A stretch of 64,000 bases of DNA from Erythrobacter sp. (GTDB lineage Bacteria; Pseudomonadota; Alphaproteobacteria; Sphingomonadales; Sphingomonadaceae): NCBI RefSeq assembly GCF_011765465.1, contig NZ_CP050265.1:2046001-2110000 (forward strand), in the 5' to 3' direction. Positions 60,311 through 64,000 of the stretch are shown piece by piece (position 1 is the stretch's first letter; the number at the start of each line of letters is the position of its first letter). A program made the translations under genes and the position numbers. The notes beneath the pieces are model-generated. The model saw only the letters and a program-made list of their open reading frames with translations. It was not told the origin of the DNA and searched no databases.

Positions 60311-61339
60311 ATGAGCATCGAGACGAAACTTCCCACCGGCCAGGACCTGCTCGCCGAGATCGACCGGCTGCGCAAGGAACGTAACGCCGTCATCCTCGCG
60401 CATTACTACCAGACCGCCGACATCCAGGACATCGCGGACTTCGTCGGCGACAGCCTCGAATTGTCTCGCAAGGCGGCGGACACCGATGCCGACGTGATCG
60501 CGTTCTGCGGGGTCAAGTTCATGGCCGACACCGCCAAGATCCTCTCACCCGAAAAGACGGTGATCCTGCCCGACATGGACGCAGGTTGCAGCCTCGAAGA
60601 CAGCTGCCCGCCCGAAAAGTTCAAGGCTTTCCGCGAAGCCCACCCCGATCACATCGCGCTGACCTACATCAACTGTTCGACCGAGGTGAAGGCGCTCTCC
60701 GACATCATCGTCACCTCCTCCAGCGCGGAGACGATCCTCCAGCAGATCCCCAAGGACCAGCCGATCATCTTCGGCCCCGACCGGCACCTCGGCGGGTGGC
60801 TCAGCCGCAAGTTCGACCGCGAGATGCTGCTTTGGCCGGGTGTGTGCATCGTCCACGAAGCCTTCAGCGAGACCGAGCTCCTCAAGCTCAAGGAACAGCA
60901 CCCCGGCGCGCCCATCGCCGCGCACCCGGAATGCCCGCCGACAATCCTCGACCACGCCGACCATGTCGGATCGACGTCCTCGATCCTGAAATACGCGCAG
61001 GAATTCGAAGGCGACACGCTGATCGTCGCGACCGAGCCGCACATCATCCACCAGATGGAAAAGGCGCTCCCGGAAAAGAACTTCATCGGCGCGCCCGGCG
61101 CGGACGGCAACTGCGCCTGCAACATCTGCCCCTACATGGCCTTGAACACGATGGAGAAGCTCTACGTCGCCCTGCGCGACCTCGAACCACGTATCGAGAT
61201 CGACGAGGACATCCGCCTCAAAGCCAAGAAGAGCCTCGACCGGATGCTGGAGATGGCAAGCGGGACCGTGGGCAAGGGCGACCTCGGCAGAGTCGAGATC
61301 GAGGAAATGCCCAAGGGCGAGGTGCCCAGCGGGGATTAA
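60311..61339 (+). CDS. nadA: Quinolinate synthase A
   Basis: Condenses iminoaspartate with dihydroxyacetone phosphate to quinolinate in de novo NAD synthesis. The three [4Fe-4S] ligands fall in the expected motifs: AFCGVKFMADT (Cys66), AAHPECPP and CNICPYM. HYYQTADIQDIADFVGDSL is the N-terminal substrate loop. The length of 342 is normal (347 in E. coli). nadB and nadC are not in the window. The stop overlaps the DMT transporter stop on the other strand in TTAA. Confidence 0.96.
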   Translation: MSIETKLPTGQDLLAEIDRLRKERNAVILAHYYQTADIQDIADFVGDSLELSRKAADTDADVIAFCGVKFMADTAKILSPEKTVILPDMDAGCSLEDSCPPEKFKAFREAHPDHIALTYINCSTEVKALSDIIVTSSSAETILQQIPKDQPIIFGPDRHLGGWLSRKFDREMLLWPGVCIVHEAFSETELLKLKEQHPGAPIAAHPECPPTILDHADHVGSTSSILKYAQEFEGDTLIVATEPHIIHQMEKALPEKNFIGAPGADGNCACNICPYMALNTMEKLYVALRDLEPRIEIDEDIRLKAKKSLDRMLEMASGTVGKGDLGRVEIEEMPKGEVPSGD

Positions 61340-62268
61340 TCCCTTCTGGGAGCGGGGGCGACCTTACGCTGGCTCGCCCGCGCCACCGCAAGAGCGCTTC
61401 CCAACAGCACCATCCCCGCAACGTCGAGCGCGGTGAGCATCTCGCCGAACACGCTCCAGCCGATCAGCGCGGCGACCGCCGGCTGGGTCAGCAGGGCGAG
61501 GCCGATCACCAGCGGCGGGAAATGGCCGAGCGAATAGACCAGCAGGCCCTGTCCGACGAGCTGGCTCGATACGAACAGGATCAGGATCGGCGTCCAGTCG
61601 GTCGGCCAGACCGGTTCGCCCAGCGCCAGCGCCAGCGCGAGCAGGGTCGGGCAGGCGAACAGGCTCACCCAGACGAGCAGGCTCCACCCGCCGAAACCGC
61701 CCCGCGCCCCTTGCAGGTTGAGCAGATAGACCGCGTAGAGCAGCCCCGCGGCGAGGCAGAACAGGTCGCCCACGAAGGTTTGCTGCGAAATCTCGAGACT
61801 GCGCCCGAGCAATATCCCGGCCCCTGCGAGCGCGCAGAAAATGGCGAGCCATTCCGCCCCGCGCGGCAGGCTGCGCGCGGCGATGAAGCCCCAGAACAGC
61901 AGCACGATGCTGCCCGAATTGCCAAACAGGGTCGCGTTGGCGAGCCGTGTCATGCCGATGCCGGTGTGCCAGCTGGCAAGGTCCAAGGCGAAGGCGGTCG
62001 CCCCGATCGCCACCGCGACAAGCGTGCGGCGCGGCATCCCGCCGAGCCGCTGGCCCGCGACCCGCGCGAACACCGCGAGGAAGGGGAGCGCCAAGAGCAG
62101 CCGCCAGAACGCCGCCGAGACCGGCCCCGTGTCCGCCAGCCGCACCAGCCACGGCCCCGTCGCAAGCGCGACATTGCCCGCCAGCAGCGCCGCCAGCAGC
62201 ACCCACCCGCGCGCCCGCCCGAGCGCCTGCGGTGCAAGATTTTCTGTCCCGGCCCCCTCTTTTTCCAT
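61336..62268 (-). CDS. DMT-superfamily (EamA) transporter
   Basis: A 310-residue inner-membrane protein with ten hydrophobic segments arranged as two EamA repeats (about 20-150 and 165-300). The motifs PVSAAFWRLLLALPFLAV in the first repeat and TQPAVAALIGWSVFGEML in the second are typical of drug/metabolite transporters. The substrate cannot be told from sequence. It converges with nadA (4-nt stop overlap) and diverges from the Old Yellow Enzyme gene by 68 bp. Confidence 0.9.
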   Translation of the reverse strand: MEKEGAGTENLAPQALGRARGWVLLAALLAGNVALATGPWLVRLADTGPVSAAFWRLLLALPFLAVFARVAGQRLGGMPRRTLVAVAIGATAFALDLASWHTGIGMTRLANATLFGNSGSIVLLFWGFIAARSLPRGAEWLAIFCALAGAGILLGRSLEISQQTFVGDLFCLAAGLLYAVYLLNLQGARGGFGGWSLLVWVSLFACPTLLALALALGEPVWPTDWTPILILFVSSQLVGQGLLVYSLGHFPPLVIGLALLTQPAVAALIGWSVFGEMLTALDVAGMVLLGSALAVARASQRKVAPAPRRD

Positions 62269-62336
62269 GCTTGCGCCCTAGCTCCATCACCGCCAAGTGA
62301 ACAGCCAAGCGATACGCAACAGGAGGATTTCACGCG

Positions 62337-63452
62337 ATGCACGACGCCCTTTTCCAGCCGCTCACCATGGGCGCGCTCACGGCGAGGAACCGCATCTTCA
62401 TGGCCCCGCTCACCCGCGGGCGCGCGGCCGAGCCGATGTTCGTGCCGAACGAACTGATGGCGACCTATTACCGCCAGCGCGCGGGCGCGGGCATGATCCT
62501 GACCGAGGCGACCGGCATCAGCCGCGAAGGGCTCGGCTGGCCGAGCGCGCCCGGCATCTGGTCAGACGAACAGGTCGAGGGCTGGAAGCTCACCACCAAG
62601 GCCGTGCATGACGAAGGCGGGCTGATCGTCATGCAGTTGTGGCACATGGGCCGACTGGTCCACCCCTGGTTCCTCGACGGCGAACCGCCCGTCTCGGCAA
62701 GCGCGACACAGGCACCCGGACAGGCCCACACCCCGGTGGGCAAGCAGGACTACGCGCTTGCCCGAGAGCTTTCCAAGGAAGACATCGCCCGTGTCGTCGC
62801 CGACTATCGCCACGCCGCCGAAAACGCCAAGAAGGCGGGCTTCGACGGGGTCCAACTGCACGGCGCGAATGGCTATCTCGTCGACCAGTTCCTGCGCGAT
62901 TCCTCGAACCTTCGCACCGACGAATACGGCGGCAGCCCGGAAAACCGCACCCGCTTCATGCGCGAAGTTCTCGAAGCGCTGGTCGATGTCTGGGGCGCGG
63001 ACCGCGTCGGCATTCGCCTGTCGCCCAACGGCGAGACGCAAGGGGTCGACGACAGCGACCCGGCGGCGACCTTCGGCGCGGCGGCGAAGGTGTGCGAAGA
63101 GCTCGGCCTCGCCTTCGTCGAACTGCGCGAGCCCGGCCCCGACGGGACTTTCGGCGCGACCGACGTGCCCAAGCAGAACCCGGTCATCCGCGCGGCCTAT
63201 TCGGGCGCGCTGATTCTCAATTCGGACTACACCGCCGAAGCCGCCGAAGAAGCCGTCACCAGCGGCGTGTGCGACGCGGTGAGCTTCGGGCGGCCCTATA
63301 TCTCGAACCCCGACCTCGAGACCAGGATCGCGCGGGGCGCGCACTGGAACCCGAACAAGGACGTGCCCAAGAGCTGGTATTTCCCAATCCCCGAAGGCTA
63401 TGTCGATTACCCGACGCTCGCCGAAGAAGAGGCGGAAGGCGCGGCGGCCTAG
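62337..63452 (+). CDS. Alkene reductase, Old Yellow Enzyme family
   Basis: A 371-residue FMN-dependent ene-reductase of the NemA/XenB group. The N-terminal FMN site has IFMAPLTRGRA, the redox-tuning region WHMGRLVHP, the substrate motif HGANGYLVDQFL with the histidine/asparagine pair typical of OYEs, and the phosphate-binding VSFGRPYISNPDL near the C-terminus. NemA-like enzymes reduce electrophiles such as nitrate esters and enones. GGAGG lies 10 nt before the ATG. It is divergent from the DMT transporter, and the shared promoter region is short. Its stop overlaps that of the next gene in CTAG. Confidence 0.95.
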   Translation: MHDALFQPLTMGALTARNRIFMAPLTRGRAAEPMFVPNELMATYYRQRAGAGMILTEATGISREGLGWPSAPGIWSDEQVEGWKLTTKAVHDEGGLIVMQLWHMGRLVHPWFLDGEPPVSASATQAPGQAHTPVGKQDYALARELSKEDIARVVADYRHAAENAKKAGFDGVQLHGANGYLVDQFLRDSSNLRTDEYGGSPENRTRFMREVLEALVDVWGADRVGIRLSPNGETQGVDDSDPAATFGAAAKVCEELGLAFVELREPGPDGTFGATDVPKQNPVIRAAYSGALILNSDYTAEAAEEAVTSGVCDAVSFGRPYISNPDLETRIARGAHWNPNKDVPKSWYFPIPEGYVDYPTLAEEEAEGAAA

Positions 63453-63817
63453 TCCTCGACCGGCGGCGCGACCGGAAGTCCGGTCGCGGCCGGCGAGGGA
63501 GAAGGCTGCGGCGCGGGCACGGGCGCGGGTGCGGGGGTCTCATCCCCCTCCTGCGCCCCATCCGCTTCGACCGCATCGCCTTCATCCCCGCCCTCGGCCC
63601 GATCGCCTGGGCTCGTCTCGCGTTCCATCGGCGGGGATTGCGAGCGCAGCCGCTCGAGCGGGAGCATATCGTCGCTGATCGTCCCGCCGAGCACCTCGCC
63701 CGCTGCTTCGCCCCCCTGCGCGGTCTCGCGCGGGGCTTCGGCCTCCTCCTCGCAGGCCGACAAAAGCAGCAGCGCGCCCAGCGCCGGGGCTGCGAGTTTC
63801 GTGAAAGTCAGCGGCAT
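63449..63817 (-). CDS. Small Pro/Glu-rich lipoprotein
   Basis: A 122-residue lipoprotein. The signal peptide ([22 protein letters not shown]) has the lipobox LSAC with Cys22. The mature part starts with [14 protein letters not shown] and ends in a run of PAP/PSP units, so it is probably disordered and extends through the periplasm. I do not recognise the family. The ATG at 63817 overlaps the end of lipB by 10 nt, and its stop overlaps that of the Old Yellow Enzyme gene. An upstream in-frame start at 63952 lies inside lipB and is not used. Confidence 0.75.
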   Translation of the reverse strand: MPLTFTKLAAPALGALLLLSACEEEAEAPRETAQGGEAAGEVLGGTISDDMLPLERLRSQSPPMERETSPGDRAEGGDEGDAVEADGAQEGDETPAPAPVPAPQPSPSPAATGLPVAPPVED

Positions 63818-64000
63818 GAATTGCGTCCCGTGCGGTCCAAGGTGTCGAGGAAATCCTGCGCCCGAGCGATCAGCGCGGCGTCCCAGTCCTCGCGCGACAC
63901 CTCCTTGCCGAGCCGGGCGAGGCTCGTCACCCCGAATTCCTCGATCCCGCACGGCACGATGCCGGAAAAGTGCGAGAGGTCCGGGTCGAGATTGACCGAG
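63808..64000 (-). CDS. lipB: Octanoyltransferase LipB (C-terminal part, continues beyond window)
   Basis: Transfers octanoate from acyl carrier protein to lipoate-dependent enzymes. Only the last 63 residues are in the window: [18 protein letters not shown], then [14 protein letters not shown], ending DRTGRNSCR. The conserved Cys in VPCGI is the acyl-enzyme nucleophile of the family. The stop is TGA at 63808-63810, so lipB overlaps the start of the lipoprotein gene by 10 nt. The 5' part lies beyond position 64000. Confidence 0.9.
   Translation of the reverse strand, partial: SVNLDPDLSHFSGIVPCGIEEFGVTSLARLGKEVSREDWDAALIARAQDFLDTLDRTGRNSCR

Overview
The window reads as a chromosomal segment of a high-GC alphaproteobacterium, most likely in Sphingomonadales and close to Erythrobacteraceae. 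This is inferred from gene content: tol-pal ybgF next to tilS, a zwf-edd-glk Entner-Doudoroff operon, pyrB overlapping a degenerate dihydroorotase, many TonB receptors and SPOR proteins, and several small families typical of sphingomonads (DUF3297, DUF465, DUF1465, DUF6607). No prophage, insertion sequence, CRISPR array or rRNA operon was seen. The only clearly foreign-looking DNA is a low-GC PD-(D/E)XK-type gene at 4545-5627 and a low-GC tract inside serS at about 40738-40900.

Layout. 1-4.5 kb: trigger factor with a histone-like tail, tRNA-Leu(UAG), two small proteins, der and a DUF2721 membrane protein. 4.5-8.7 kb: the foreign islet, a secreted protein, bfr and bfd for iron storage, and a DUF418 membrane protein. 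8.9-13.4 kb: a ParA ATPase and ribbon-helix-helix partner flanked by two SPOR-domain envelope proteins. 13.4-15.7 kb: pyrB and its non-catalytic dihydroorotase-like partner. 15.9-24.0 kb: sppA, tRNA-Val(CAC) and a three-gene RND efflux operon. 24.3-31.1 kb: tamA-tamB plus a coupled small lipoprotein. 31.2-36.3 kb: an iron/haem locus (PiuC-type hydroxylase, Gly/Glu-rich lipoprotein, DUF6607 protein, haem TonB receptor) with three matching Fur-like boxes. 36.4-39.5 kb: a TetR regulator divergent from a second TonB receptor, with a perfect operator-like inverted repeat between them.

39.6-45.3 kb: serS, surE, a K+ channel, a DUF1761 protein and rimO. 45.4-50.6 kb: zwf-edd-glk and a periplasmic L,D-transpeptidase. 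50.6-56.1 kb (minus strand): tilS, ybgF, a RodZ-like protein and ptsP. 56.3-57.8 kb: two DUF465 proteins and a DUF1465 protein around a hairpin-dense intergenic region. 57.8-64 kb: glpK, an MBL-fold hydrolase, nadA, a DMT transporter, an Old Yellow Enzyme, a small lipoprotein and the 3' part of lipB.

Genes are tightly packed. Many operon partners overlap by GTGA, ATGA or TGATG, and three convergent pairs share palindromic stop codons (CTAG or TTAA). The most interesting items are the probable ATT start of tilS, the 45-50-residue low-GC insert in seryl-tRNA synthetase, the ParA/RHH/SPOR locus, the Fur-boxed haem locus, the lipoprotein coupled to tamB, and a structured, lower-GC leader upstream of the RND operon.
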